From Flavobacteriaceae bacterium MAR_2010_188 (GTDB lineage: Bacteria > Bacteroidota > Bacteroidia > Flavobacteriales > Flavobacteriaceae), in contig LT629302.1 in assembly GCA_900104375.1 (NCBI GenBank), positions 1,642,001 through 1,706,000 of the forward strand: a stretch of DNA of 64,000 bases. Reading direction: 5' to 3'. The translations under genes were made by a program, and so were the position numbers. The number at the start of each line of letters is the position of its first letter. The first letter of the stretch is position 1. Positions 35,753-44,435 of the stretch are shown here, in pieces. Below the pieces are notes generated by a model. The model was not told the origin of the DNA. It saw only the letters and a program-made list of their open reading frames with translations, and searched no databases.

Positions 35753-36463
35753 TTAGTTACTATCACTTACGATGTGTGGTAGAAAGATAAAAGGTTTTAG
35801 AATATTGGAGTCGAAGGTATCTTCAGTATAGAAGCTTGAGGATATGGGATAGGACCTAAAAAGAAATTTTTTAGGATTATCGATAAAATGATCAACCTCA
35901 TCTTTAGACATACTAGTATCGTTCCATTTCTTAGCATCCTTCTTGTCCAGCACAATCGGGACTTCATTGCTCAGATTTTGTATATCATTCAGAGAATTCG
36001 CTCCACGGGACACTAGTATAGAACAAGTGAGAAAACCATCGTCTAACTCATTGTAAACTCCTGCTAAACAGAACGGAGTATTGGTATTTAGATATACATA
36101 GAATGGATAGGTCTTACTATTAATAATGTAGGTAGTAAAAAAACCGGTGACATAAACTAAACATCTTCTATTGTACAACGCATCTTTAAAACATTGATCT
36201 GTCTTTAATGAATCTGCTTCGAAATTAAGCGTGTTTTTTATGTTCTGGAAAGTTTGCCATTGCTCAGAATAACCTTGCGGAAGAATTCCCCAAATGGCAA
36301 TAGAAAGCACATCGGAGTTCTGGCAGGTTTTAATAGTAAGATTATTTTCCTTTAAACCATCTATGATTACACTGGATTTATACAGTGAAGGATAGGACAT
36401 GCGAGTATTAGACATTTTCTCTAACTCTGACCTAGACGCGGTATTTGATAGTCTATAAAACAT
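35753..36463 (-). CDS. SRAP/YedK-like protein with substituted catalytic residues
   Basis: 236 residues. Overall SRAP (HMCES/YedK) architecture is clear: Trp/Gly segment IAIWGILPQGY, Asn-containing LNFEADSL, RRCLVYVTGFF, PFCLAGVYNE and VPIVLDKKDAKKW. Active-site residues of the family are replaced: Cys2 is Phe2, the Glu of GFYEW is Thr110 (GFFTT), and the His before the MPVIL-type strand is Gln162. The Asn80 equivalent is kept. It cannot form the canonical thiazolidine crosslink. I recall related MFYRLSN proteins in other flavobacteria. Divergent from an AraC-type regulator. Confidence 0.8.
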   Translation of the reverse strand: MFYRLSNTASRSELEKMSNTRMSYPSLYKSSVIIDGLKENNLTIKTCQNSDVLSIAIWGILPQGYSEQWQTFQNIKNTLNFEADSLKTDQCFKDALYNRRCLVYVTGFFTTYIINSKTYPFYVYLNTNTPFCLAGVYNELDDGFLTCSILVSRGANSLNDIQNLSNEVPIVLDKKDAKKWNDTSMSKDEVDHFIDNPKKFLFRSYPISSSFYTEDTFDSNILKPFIFLPHIVSDSN

Positions 36464-36722
36464 TGATAATCGTATATATACAATGTCGTCAGATTAGTTT
36501 TTTTAAGTTAGCCTAATAAATACAATTCATGACTGATATACTTTTTTTTTCTGAATCAAAAATGATTCTTAATAGAACAACTTTAATTGATGGTCTTATA
36601 ATGTTAAAATATGCGTTAATTGAATTAATCACCACAGCTAGCCTTTAGTAAATTTACGTATATCAAAAAAACTTAAACAACTCTAAAACATAGTCCATTG
36701 CATAAATGGGCATTCTCTCATT

Positions 36723-37745
36723 ATGAACGATAAGAAAATACCACAAGAATTACTTTCTTTTAATGAGGCAGTTGGAGACTCAGTTATTGAAGAATACGGA
36801 ATTTACCATTTAAATATAAATCCAACTATAGGAACGGGAAAGGTGGACTGTATTTGCTTTGACGAAAATCTGACGGCCATTGATGTTATTTTAAATCTCA
36901 AGACAGATGCTAAAGTCCCTTTGAAGATTACAAATAAGAACGAACTCTTTTTTGTATACAGCACCTCGGGAAATGTTAGTTATCAAAATGCTTCTGATGA
37001 TACAGAAAGTTTACCAAACTTAAAATCCGCAATTTTTATTCCTAATTCAGATGGGAGCACTTCCCTATTTCTAGAAAAGGGAACAGAAATAAGGCTGAAT
37101 ATTTTAGTGGTCAACAAAGACCAATACTTTTCAAAATTTGTAAATGGTTATTATCATACAGATATTCGTTTAGAAAATCTTTTGAACTCCTTAGATTCTT
37201 TTAAAGATGAAGTTCACATCGGTTCTTTCAATTTTAAGATTACAGAACAGATAAGACATCTTCAGAAAGAAAGAAAGATGAATGATATTACAGATTTCCT
37301 ATACTTAGAAGGAATTTATCATCTTATAATGGCCTACCATATTGAACAATTTTATGAAGACAGCCAACGCGGAGAAAGATCTACATCATTAACCGAATCA
37401 GAACTTAAGGTAATAAGCGAAATAAGCGAATACATTGTATCGGTACCTGAGTTACAACATAATATTGAAGGACTATGCCGAAGAGCTGGGATGTCTCCCG
37501 CAAAATTACAAGAAGGGTTTAAACATCTTCATGGGAAAACGGTACTTAACTATATTAGATACGTAAGGCTTCAGAAAGCTGAGTCATTGCTGCTTAATTC
37601 TGATCTTAATATTTCTGAAATTGTTTACAGCATAGGATTTACCAGCAGAAGTTATTTCTGTAAAATATTTAAGTCTAAATATAGCTGTACCCCGAAAGAA
37701 TATAGAAAAAATATGCACAAGAAGCTTCTTAAGTCAGTCGCTTAA
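36723..37745 (+). CDS. AraC-type regulator, paralogue A
   Basis: 340 residues. The N-terminal ~230 residues form a putative sensory beta domain. The C-terminal AraC helix-turn-helix pair (~245-335) shows GMSPAKLQEGFKHLHGKTV, YIRYVRLQKAESLL and DLNISEIVYSIGFTSRSYF. The DNA-binding domain is nearly superimposable on the regulators at 38828 and 48607. Divergent from the SRAP-like gene and upstream of a convergent stress-type gene. Confidence 0.88.
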   Translation: MNDKKIPQELLSFNEAVGDSVIEEYGIYHLNINPTIGTGKVDCICFDENLTAIDVILNLKTDAKVPLKITNKNELFFVYSTSGNVSYQNASDDTESLPNLKSAIFIPNSDGSTSLFLEKGTEIRLNILVVNKDQYFSKFVNGYYHTDIRLENLLNSLDSFKDEVHIGSFNFKITEQIRHLQKERKMNDITDFLYLEGIYHLIMAYHIEQFYEDSQRGERSTSLTESELKVISEISEYIVSVPELQHNIEGLCRRAGMSPAKLQEGFKHLHGKTVLNYIRYVRLQKAESLLLNSDLNISEIVYSIGFTSRSYFCKIFKSKYSCTPKEYRKNMHKKLLKSVA

Positions 37746-37765
37746 ACACTATCTTTTATCAATAA

Positions 37766-37791
37766 AAAAGGGACGAATTATCGTCCCTTTT
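37766..37791. terminator. Bidirectional terminator
   Basis: AAAAGGGACGA / TCGTCCCTTTT stem with an ATTA loop, between the convergent AraC and DUF2383 genes. Confidence 0.85.
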
Positions 37792-37812
37792 CCTTTTTGT
37801 ACAAATTACAAA

Positions 37813-38265
37813 TTAGTCAACTAAATCTTCTAATCTCTTGATTTTAGATAGACCTGTCTGAATTTTATTTCTCTGGCCGCTTAGCACATTCTTAGTGCTC
37901 ATTGGCAAACTAGTTTCTGTTAATACTTCATCATATTCTTCAATCGCAGCTTTTTCACCACGTATTGATTCTTCTAGCATCGATTCATCGTCATCAGCCG
38001 AAAAGAAAGCCTTAACGTCCATCCAAGTTCTATGTAAACTTCCAGTTACACTCCCTCCTTTATCGATTTCTTGTCCAAAACTCTTAATTTCTGATTTTAG
38101 TTCGTGCCCAAAATCATATCGCTCTTGCGCTTTTTGGTTAAAGTATGAACGTAACGCTGAGTGATCTGTATTTTCAGCTGCTTTTTTAAAGCCTTTTTCG
38201 GCATCGTATGTACGTTCTAATAAATCATTTAATTTATCTCCTACTTCTTCAGTGTAATTACTCAT
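37813..38265 (-). CDS. DUF2383/PA2169-type four-helix protein
   Basis: 150 residues, helical, ferritin-like but with weak metal-ligand signature: DKLNDLLERTYDAEKGFKKA, SYFNQKAQERYDFGHELKSE, GSVTGSLHRTWMDVKAFFSA, RGEKAAIEEYDEVLTE. Such DUF2383 proteins appear in stress and stationary-phase regulons. Cytosolic, function unknown. The next 560 bases upstream contain only a probable small RNA. Confidence 0.88.
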   Translation of the reverse strand: MSNYTEEVGDKLNDLLERTYDAEKGFKKAAENTDHSALRSYFNQKAQERYDFGHELKSEIKSFGQEIDKGGSVTGSLHRTWMDVKAFFSADDDESMLEESIRGEKAAIEEYDEVLTETSLPMSTKNVLSGQRNKIQTGLSKIKRLEDLVD

Positions 38266-38455
38266 AATATATAGATTTAAATTCGCAGTAATATTTTATT
38301 GTGTTTACTGATTAACACATATGATACTTACGCATCATTTATTCAAAATTATTATTAGTCTGCCCCACCTATTGTTTCAATGAGTCTAAAATTTAACCCA
38401 TATAAATTCTCCCGAAACAATTAACATTTTTTAAGAAAAATGGTGGGTTTAGAGC

Positions 38456-38552
38456 AAAAAAAACCTCAGCAGAATTTTAAAATTCTGCTGAGGCCTAACT
38501 AACTAACCTTTATATTCAGAAAATATTATTAAACAGATAGATTAACTATCAC
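38456..38552 (-). ncRNA. Predicted small RNA, about 97 nt, with intrinsic terminator
   Basis: On the minus strand a TTTG (38588-38585), 18 bases, and TATGTTTG (38566-38559) match the Bacteroidota promoter pattern. Transcription would start near 38552 and run to a perfect 30-base palindrome (38493-38464, CCTCAGCAGAATTTT half-site) followed by eight T's (38463-38456). No gene on that strand ends there. The 5' half contains an unpaired AGTTAGTTAGG segment. No RNA family recognised. Confidence 0.5.
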
Positions 38553-38558
38553 GTTCGC

Positions 38559-38588
38559 CAAACATATATGAAGTTATGTTGTAACAAA
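38559..38588 (-). promoter_or_regulatory. Promoter-like pair for the predicted small RNA
   Basis: TTTG and TATGTTTG separated by 18 bases on the minus strand, with no coding gene following. Confidence 0.4.
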
Positions 38589-38827
38589 CTGTTTAACTAA
38601 TAATTTGATATAAAATTAGTATATCACCGCCATCATGAGGTGCTATATAAATGCATAGATTAACTTTATGAGAAAATGTAAAGAGAAGCCTTTAAGACAC
38701 TGAGGTTTTAAAGAAAAAAATATGAACATTTTCGGCGAAACCCATCATTGCTCGATAAAAGTTAGTAAATTTTATTGGTTTAAAATTGTAATTTTGGCAA
38801 CGGTAATGTTAATGCTAAAATATTGCA

Positions 38828-39856
38828 ATGATCAATATTGATATTGAAACGAACTCTGTTAAAGGTTTTGGACGAGAGATACAGAGTGTAATAGGTGGTA
38901 CTTTCGAAGAGAATTGGGGTGAGCAAAAACTACTGCTCGATAATGAGTTTGCTAAAGGATACATTAAGTTTTTAGATTTTGATTGGGGTGTTAACCTAAT
39001 TGAGTTTAACGTCGTGTTTAAGCATGATGTCCTCTTTACCGCCAATACATCTGGCTATAACCCTATTCATTTTATATTTTGCTCCCAAGGAAATTATTCT
39101 CAAGGATTTGATTCTACAGAGAATTTAGAGTCAATAGAACCTTTTCAGTCGGTCATAATTGCAAATAAGGAAGGTGGCAACAATCTTATGTTCTTTCCAA
39201 AAGATGTAAAGCAAGAAGTAAATGTCATTCAGATTTTAAGAAGAAAGTTTCTGAAAAAGAGATTGGATGGAATTTCACTCATTAATAAAGAGCTTTATGA
39301 CGTCTTTATAGACACCAAACACAAAAATAGATACGAGTACTTTGGTTCGTTAAATTTAAAGATGTCTGATCACGTTAAGTCACTTAAGAACATTCAGTCT
39401 AAAGGCATGACAAGGATGCTTCAAATTGAAGCGAAGATATATATTATATTGTCCTTACACATTCAACAGCACAATTTGGCCAAGAAAATAACAAGGAAAC
39501 CGGCTCCGTTGAAAAAAACTGAGTTAAAGTTGGTGAGAAATGTTGCTAAATCAATCATCAAAAATCCTGCTTATCCTTATACCTTAAAAGAACTTTCAGT
39601 CAATTCTACTTTATCTCAAGCAAAGCTTCAAGAAGGATTTAAATATTTGTTTAAAAGAACCGTTACTGACTTTATTCGCTACACTCGGTTAAAGTCTGCA
39701 AGAGAATTAATGAATACTACGGATTTAAATATTTCTGAGATTGTTTATACGATTGGGTTTACCAGCAGAAGTTATTTCTCCAAAATATTTAGGGAACAGT
39801 ATAATGTTTCACCTACAGAATACAAAAAACACGTTACCCAACCATATGTTGCATAA
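38828..39856 (+). CDS. AraC-type regulator, paralogue B
   Basis: 342 residues. The N-terminal domain shares its framework with the regulator at 48607 (KGYIKFLDFDWG versus VIKGIALKGGIS; PIHFIFCSQGNYSQGF). The C-terminal AraC domain has LSQAKLQEGFKYLFKRTV, FIRYTRLKSARELM and DLNISEIVYTIGFTSRSYF. Monocistronic, with the sRNA-containing region upstream. Ligand and targets unknown. Confidence 0.88.
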   Translation: MINIDIETNSVKGFGREIQSVIGGTFEENWGEQKLLLDNEFAKGYIKFLDFDWGVNLIEFNVVFKHDVLFTANTSGYNPIHFIFCSQGNYSQGFDSTENLESIEPFQSVIIANKEGGNNLMFFPKDVKQEVNVIQILRRKFLKKRLDGISLINKELYDVFIDTKHKNRYEYFGSLNLKMSDHVKSLKNIQSKGMTRMLQIEAKIYIILSLHIQQHNLAKKITRKPAPLKKTELKLVRNVAKSIIKNPAYPYTLKELSVNSTLSQAKLQEGFKYLFKRTVTDFIRYTRLKSARELMNTTDLNISEIVYTIGFTSRSYFSKIFREQYNVSPTEYKKHVTQPYVA

Positions 39857-39886
39857 CGTGTTTCTTTAAACGTATTTTCTGAAGTT

Positions 39887-40297
39887 CTACCTCCCGAAAA
39901 TAAGATTCTTTAATAATACTAATCCACTGACGGTCCCTACAATTTTAAGTGCAGGTTCAACAAAATTAGATGGTGCCAAGTCTTCTTGCAAATCATGCTT
40001 TACAGACCTTAACTCCTCCCAGGCAATCTTTCGCTCTAAATCTAGGATTACAAGTTCCTTCTTTATCTGTTCGAAAGACGTATAACGTGGGGTTGGATTA
40101 ACATTAATTTCTTCATCAGTAAGATTCTTATCAGTCGTGGTATCCTCATTCTTCTTGTAATTATGATCAGATATTTCTACACCAGAAACATCCTCATCGT
40201 AGACTGAGTCTACAACAGGTCTTGTATAGGTAGGATAATCATCAGAGAAATTCTCTAACTCCGGACTATCATCATCTCTAATTACATTTTTAATCAT
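39887..40297 (-). CDS. Hypothetical protein of the YtxH/holin operon
   Basis: 136 residues: a low-complexity acidic, Asp/Tyr-rich N-terminus (~1-75), a coiled-coil-like segment (~75-105, FEQIKKELVILDLERKIAWE) and a C-terminal hydrophobic helix (~117-132). I do not recognise a family. The start overlaps the stop of the holin-like gene (four bases), so it is translated from the same transcript. Likely a tail-anchored membrane protein. Confidence 0.65.
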   Translation of the reverse strand: MIKNVIRDDDSPELENFSDDYPTYTRPVVDSVYDEDVSGVEISDHNYKKNEDTTTDKNLTDEEINVNPTPRYTSFEQIKKELVILDLERKIAWEELRSVKHDLQEDLAPSNFVEPALKIVGTVSGLVLLKNLIFGR

Positions 40298-40650
40298 GTC
40301 GATTCGAAAAATTTAGGAGCCATCTTCTTAATAATCTCCGTGTCAATATGGTTTCTGAATCTAAAGGCAATGAACCCGAGAATAAAAAATATCAAAGCCA
40401 CGCCAAGGCAACCCAATACCATACTTCCAAAAAGATTTCCTAAACCAATTGCTAATGCAACAGCTACAAAAAGAAACCCGATAAAAGCCATCCCGCCGAC
40501 AATCATTGCCTTCCCCATCGATCCTACTATGATACATACTTGTTGAAAAATTTTCAACCTTAAGTATGCCTTAGTTGTATCTAGATAGTGTTGGCCCTTA
40601 TCTGCCGCCTTTTCGGAGGTTTCGCCTAAAGAATCAATTATTCCCATCAA
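40294..40650 (-). CDS. Phage-holin-like (DUF1469) membrane protein
   Basis: 118 residues. A cytosolic N-terminal helix (~1-40, EKAADKGQHYLDTTKAYLRL), then two strong membrane helices (~45-72, 76-100). It matches the putative holin-superfamily/DUF1469 type often seen beside YtxH proteins in stress operons. No lysis genes adjoin, so a phage function is unlikely. Gap to the YtxH-like gene: none (start 40650, upstream gene ends 40651). Confidence 0.82.
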   Translation of the reverse strand: MMGIIDSLGETSEKAADKGQHYLDTTKAYLRLKIFQQVCIIVGSMGKAMIVGGMAFIGFLFVAVALAIGLGNLFGSMVLGCLGVALIFFILGFIAFRFRNHIDTEIIKKMAPKFFEST

Positions 40651-41013
40651 TTAGACTGTCTTGGGAGCGGTGTTTTTTACAACAACTTCATCCTTCTGCA
40701 GTCTTCTGTTCTTTGATTTTAATTCTTCAAGTTTTCTCTCAAGTATATTGATTACATCTTCTGCTTTATAGCTAGCGTTTGTAACCATTGATTCTACTTG
40801 CTCATCTAAAGTTGCTTTCTTAGCAACTACTGTATTAGCAACTCTGTCTTTCAGTTCATAAGCATTTTCTGTAATTACGTCACGCGCTGCTGCTGCTTCA
40901 TCTACAATTCTCTGTCTTGTTGCACTACCTTTGTCTGGAGCAAACAAAATCCCAAGTGCAGCACCTATTGCTGTACCTGCTAAAAGTCCTAATACTGAAT
41001 TATCACTACTCAT
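40651..41013 (-). CDS. YtxH-domain stress-type protein
   Basis: 120 residues. N-terminal Gly/Ala-rich helix (LGLLAGTAIGAALGILFAPDK) followed by a long amphipathic helical domain, typical of YtxH/gas-vesicle-protein-like family members induced by general stress. First gene of a three-gene leftward operon ending at 39887. A CAAATTTA (minus-strand TAAATTTG) lies upstream, with no good -33 match. Confidence 0.88.
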   Translation of the reverse strand: MSSDNSVLGLLAGTAIGAALGILFAPDKGSATRQRIVDEAAAARDVITENAYELKDRVANTVVAKKATLDEQVESMVTNASYKAEDVINILERKLEELKSKNRRLQKDEVVVKNTAPKTV

Positions 41014-41199
41014 AATATTTGTTTTAAGTTATTTATTTAGTTACATCGTTCTGATGTAGTTCAAATTTACAAAATATAACAAGAGTCATTTAGCTTATAC
41101 CGTGTTAATCTTAACTTAAATACCAAACAAATTGCAGAAAATTATGTCTAAATTGATGACTATCCGAACAAAAAAAATCATATTATAATTCAACAAAAC

Positions 41200-42561
41200 A
41201 TGCAAACATATAAAACTATAAACCCATTTAATGGTGAAGAACTCGAATCCTATAAACTTCATTCTTCAGAAGAGATTGAAGAGAAAATTGCAACGGCAAA
41301 TGCAACATTTAGGTCTTGGAGAAAATTAGAGGTTAAGGATAGAGTGAAATGTCTTAAAACCTTCTCAAAGAATATGGAGTCGCAAAAAAACAAGCTTGCC
41401 GAACTAATTACCAATGAGATGGGCAAACCCATATCCGAAAGTATTGCCGAAATTGAGAAATGTGTATTTCTTTGCGATTTCTACGCTAAGAATGCAGATT
41501 TGTTGCTCAGTGACGAAATCATTGAAACTGAAGCAGAAGAAAGTTTTATCAGCTATGACCCATTGGGAATCATTTTAGCAGTAATGCCGTGGAATTATCC
41601 ATTCTGGCAAGTGATGCGTTTTGCAATCCCTACTCTTACTGCCGGTAACGTTGGCATTCTTAAACATGCGACCAACGTAAGCGGTTGCGCAATGAAAATC
41701 CAAGAACTGTTTGAACAGTCAGGATATCCAACTGGATGTTTTACAACTATCTTGAGTGATCACGAAAACTTAGAAAATCTAATTGCCGATGACAGAATAA
41801 AGGCCGTAACCCTAACCGGGAGTGAAAAAGCGGGAAGAAGTATTGCCGAAATCAGCGGGAAGCACTTAAAGAAAAATGTTCTTGAGCTTGGAGGCAACAA
41901 TGCGTGTATTGTATTTAAAGATGCCAATCTTAAGAAATATTTAAAAACAATGGTAAAAGCGAGGATGCAGAATACTGGTCAAAGCTGTATTGCCGCTAAA
42001 CGCTTTATCGTTGTAGAAGATATATATGAAGAATTCCTAAAGAAATTTAAAAAAGAAGTAGAAAGTATAAAAATTGGTAATCCGCAATCCAAAGATACGG
42101 AACTAACGGTTTTAGCCCGAAAAGATTTAGCCGAAACCCTTAAAAAACAAGTTGAAGACTCGGTGAAAAAAGGTGCCAAGGTGTTATTAGGAAATTCCTC
42201 CAAGGATTCTTATTTTGCACCTACTATTTTGACTGATGTTACGGCTGGTATGCCAGTTTTTGACGAAGAAACTTTTGGACCGGTAGCCGCTATAATAAAG
42301 GTGAAAAATGAAAAAGAAGCGCTGGAGACGGCTTCTAATTCCAAGTTTGGATTGGGAACGATGTTGTTCACAGAAGATACTGAAGCCGCAATCGATTTGA
42401 TTTCAGAAATTGAAGATGGCGCATTTTTTATCAATGAGATGGTAAAATCTGACCCGCGATTACCTTTTGGAGGAACCAAGGCTTCTGGATATGGCAGGGA
42501 ATTATCCAAAGAAGGGATTTTAGAATTTGTAAATAAGAAAACAGTATATATAAATAAATAA
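41200..42561 (+). CDS. NAD(P)-dependent succinate-semialdehyde-type aldehyde dehydrogenase
   Basis: 453 residues. ALDH landmarks: MPWNYPFWQVMRFAIPTLTAGN, VLELGGNNACIVF (general-base Glu), TGQSCIAAKRF (catalytic Cys), EETFGPVAAI and PFGGTKASGYGREL. Closest in style to GabD-like succinate-semialdehyde dehydrogenases, but substrate preference is not visible. A small membrane protein gene follows six bases downstream. Confidence 0.92.
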   Translation: MQTYKTINPFNGEELESYKLHSSEEIEEKIATANATFRSWRKLEVKDRVKCLKTFSKNMESQKNKLAELITNEMGKPISESIAEIEKCVFLCDFYAKNADLLLSDEIIETEAEESFISYDPLGIILAVMPWNYPFWQVMRFAIPTLTAGNVGILKHATNVSGCAMKIQELFEQSGYPTGCFTTILSDHENLENLIADDRIKAVTLTGSEKAGRSIAEISGKHLKKNVLELGGNNACIVFKDANLKKYLKTMVKARMQNTGQSCIAAKRFIVVEDIYEEFLKKFKKEVESIKIGNPQSKDTELTVLARKDLAETLKKQVEDSVKKGAKVLLGNSSKDSYFAPTILTDVTAGMPVFDEETFGPVAAIIKVKNEKEALETASNSKFGLGTMLFTEDTEAAIDLISEIEDGAFFINEMVKSDPRLPFGGTKASGYGRELSKEGILEFVNKKTVYINK

Positions 42562-42566
42562 TTGTT

Positions 42567-42719
42567 ATGAAATTCGTTAAAGAAGAAGAAGAAAATAGAA
42601 GGGATTACATCTTAAAGAAAGATGAAAAGACAGTGGGTATTTCCAAATTTGTAATTGGCGTGCTGATAGTTTTAATCATTGGAGTTATAATATCAGGGTT
42701 TTTCTTTGAATGGTATTAA
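42567..42719 (+). CDS. Small single-helix membrane protein
   Basis: 50 residues, cytosolic charged N-terminus (KEEEENRRDYILKKDEK) then one membrane helix (~22-47, VIGVLIVLIIGVIISGFFF). No family recognised. It is five bases after the aldehyde dehydrogenase stop and before a terminator, so probably its second cistron. Confidence 0.65.
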   Translation: MKFVKEEEENRRDYILKKDEKTVGISKFVIGVLIVLIIGVIISGFFFEWY

Positions 42720-42744
42720 CTCCCATCAGAGTTATATAGGTTAA

Positions 42745-42776
42745 AAAAAAGCAGCACTCATGAGAGCTGCTTTTTT
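42745..42776 (+). terminator. Hairpin terminator
   Basis: AAAAAAGCAGC / GCTGCTTTTTT stem with an inner CTCATGAG palindrome, ending in T6. Confidence 0.8.
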
Positions 42777-42809
42777 CGTATCTTGTTAGTACAACTCAAT
42801 CTAATTATT

Positions 42810-43292
42810 ATGAAAACTTCATTACTATACCTCACGATTAGTCTATTTGTATTTTCTTGCGAAGATGTTGCTAAGAGCACTACAGACGATACTATAGAAA
42901 AGACCTCAACAATCGATACCACAGCAATCACTCCATTAGATGGAGCTTGGGAATTGGTTGGCTATTATAATTACGAAGATGACAAAGTCATAGATTCATT
43001 TAAACAAAGAGAAGGTTTTAGACAGGTAAAAATGTACTCACCTTCCAAAGTAATGTGGAGCAAACAAGTACCAACCGACTCAACAGAGTGGTTCGGCTTT
43101 GGGAGTTATAGAATTGAGGATGGACAGTTAGTCGAAGTCCTTGACTACGGTTCTGAGATGATGACAAAGATTATCACAGAACGGGAAGAATTTAGATATG
43201 ACCTTATATTGTCAAAAAATTCCTTTATACAAATAGAGATTGATGACGATGGCAATAAGATATATTCCGAAAACTACAGACGAATCGAATAA
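42810..43292 (+). CDS. Hypothetical lipoprotein, lipocalin-like
   Basis: 160 residues from ATG 42810. Lipoprotein signal with VFSC (Cys17), then a Thr-rich linker and a beta-rich domain (LDGAWELVGYYNYEDDKV, MYSPSKVMWSKQV, FGSYRIEDGQLVEVLDYGS, NKIYSENYRRIE) that resembles lipocalin-like domains of Bacteroidota. Exported; ligand unknown. Alone in its transcription unit. Confidence 0.72.
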   Translation: MKTSLLYLTISLFVFSCEDVAKSTTDDTIEKTSTIDTTAITPLDGAWELVGYYNYEDDKVIDSFKQREGFRQVKMYSPSKVMWSKQVPTDSTEWFGFGSYRIEDGQLVEVLDYGSEMMTKIITEREEFRYDLILSKNSFIQIEIDDDGNKIYSENYRRIE

Positions 43293-43443
43293 ACCAAGAA
43301 ATTGAGGTTATTAGGTCAACTTATAAATTTTTCTAGTTAGAAGAAAAAAAATTCATTTTTTATATTGTGTGCCGAAAATTCTCAATTTGTCCTATGATTG
43401 CTTATTCTTTTCTAACAACAAATTATAAATCAATCTTCCTTAA

Positions 43444-44433
43444 ATGACTCCCGAAAAACATTTGAGGATCTTCCTTATTGGAGGATCTTCTGGTGGACAA
43501 GCAGCTGTATTAGACACGCTTACAAACTTACCTAAAGATATCAATGCAGCATTTTTGATTGTACTGCACTCTGCTTTTGACACGCCTTCAACTTATCCAG
43601 CATACCTAGGCTCTAAAATAGATTTAGAAGTAAAAGAAGTAAAAGATAAAATGGATATTTTGCCCGGAGTTGTTTACGTCTCCAAACCTAATCACCATTT
43701 GTTTATTAAAGACAAAAAAATCCATCTATCTAACGGACCACGAGAAAATCTTTTTCGCCCTTCTATAGATGTACTATTTAGGTCAGGTGCAGTTTCTTTT
43801 GCGAATTCGGCAGTCGGAATTCTATTGACCGGGCAACTTAATGATGGTGTTGCTGGCTTGGAGGGCATCAAAAAATGCGGTGGAATTGCAATAGCTCAAA
43901 ATCCCGCAACTTCAGAATTCCCGGATATGCCACAAGCTGCTATCGATAATGTAGAGATTGATTATGTAGTGAATTTAGAAGATATGTCTTCGGTTATTCA
44001 AAAAATCATCCATGAAGACTTACCAAAAGAAGTATCAATTCCTAGTGGATTAGAAAGAGAGAATGAAATTGCAACCAAATTTAAAAGCCAAATTGCCACA
44101 GAGGATGATCTTGGAGTGCAAGTTCCTATAAGTTGCAGCAGTTGCGGCGGACCTTTATGGGAAATGAAAGATTCTCCAGTGAAGAGATATAGATGCCATG
44201 TTGGTCATGCTTTTACAGAAGATGCATTGCTAAAGGCACAGAATGAAGCGCTTGAAGAAGCACTTTGGGTTTCAATGAGAACTTTAGAAGAAAAGAAAAC
44301 ACTTCTTCAACGGATGGCTATAGATTTCGAAAAAAGAGGCTCCCTTACTCTGGCCCGTTCTTATTTTGATAAGAAAGATGAAGTTATGAGCCACCTAAAA
44401 CAAATTCGTTCTGTATTAAAAATAAATGATTAA
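43444..44433 (+). CDS. Stand-alone CheB methylesterase with zinc-ribbon tail
   Basis: 329 residues with no receiver domain. CheB catalytic triad positions are present: Ser in IGGSSGGQAA, His in VLHSAFD, Asp in TGQLNDGVAG. The C-terminal ~100 residues carry CSSCGGPLWE and YRCHVGHAF, a metal-binding type ribbon, then a helical EALWVSMRTLEEKKTLLQRM tail. Such proteins occur outside chemotaxis clusters. Two bases separate it from the hybrid kinase gene, so they are co-expressed and probably act together. Confidence 0.88.
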   Translation: MTPEKHLRIFLIGGSSGGQAAVLDTLTNLPKDINAAFLIVLHSAFDTPSTYPAYLGSKIDLEVKEVKDKMDILPGVVYVSKPNHHLFIKDKKIHLSNGPRENLFRPSIDVLFRSGAVSFANSAVGILLTGQLNDGVAGLEGIKKCGGIAIAQNPATSEFPDMPQAAIDNVEIDYVVNLEDMSSVIQKIIHEDLPKEVSIPSGLERENEIATKFKSQIATEDDLGVQVPISCSSCGGPLWEMKDSPVKRYRCHVGHAFTEDALLKAQNEALEEALWVSMRTLEEKKTLLQRMAIDFEKRGSLTLARSYFDKKDEVMSHLKQIRSVLKIND

Positions 44434-44435
44434 GA

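Larger units (their letters stand above)
38266..38827. other. Gene-free stretch holding a predicted small RNA
   Basis: 562 bases between DUF2383 and the AraC-type gene, without a convincing reading frame on either strand. The only strong structure is the promoter/terminator pair described as a small RNA on the minus strand. Confidence 0.6.

Noticed and set aside
40294-40650. Holin-like protein as a prophage marker
   Set aside because: No integrase, lysin or structural phage gene in the window; the gene is in a YtxH stress-type operon, so a phage origin is not supported.
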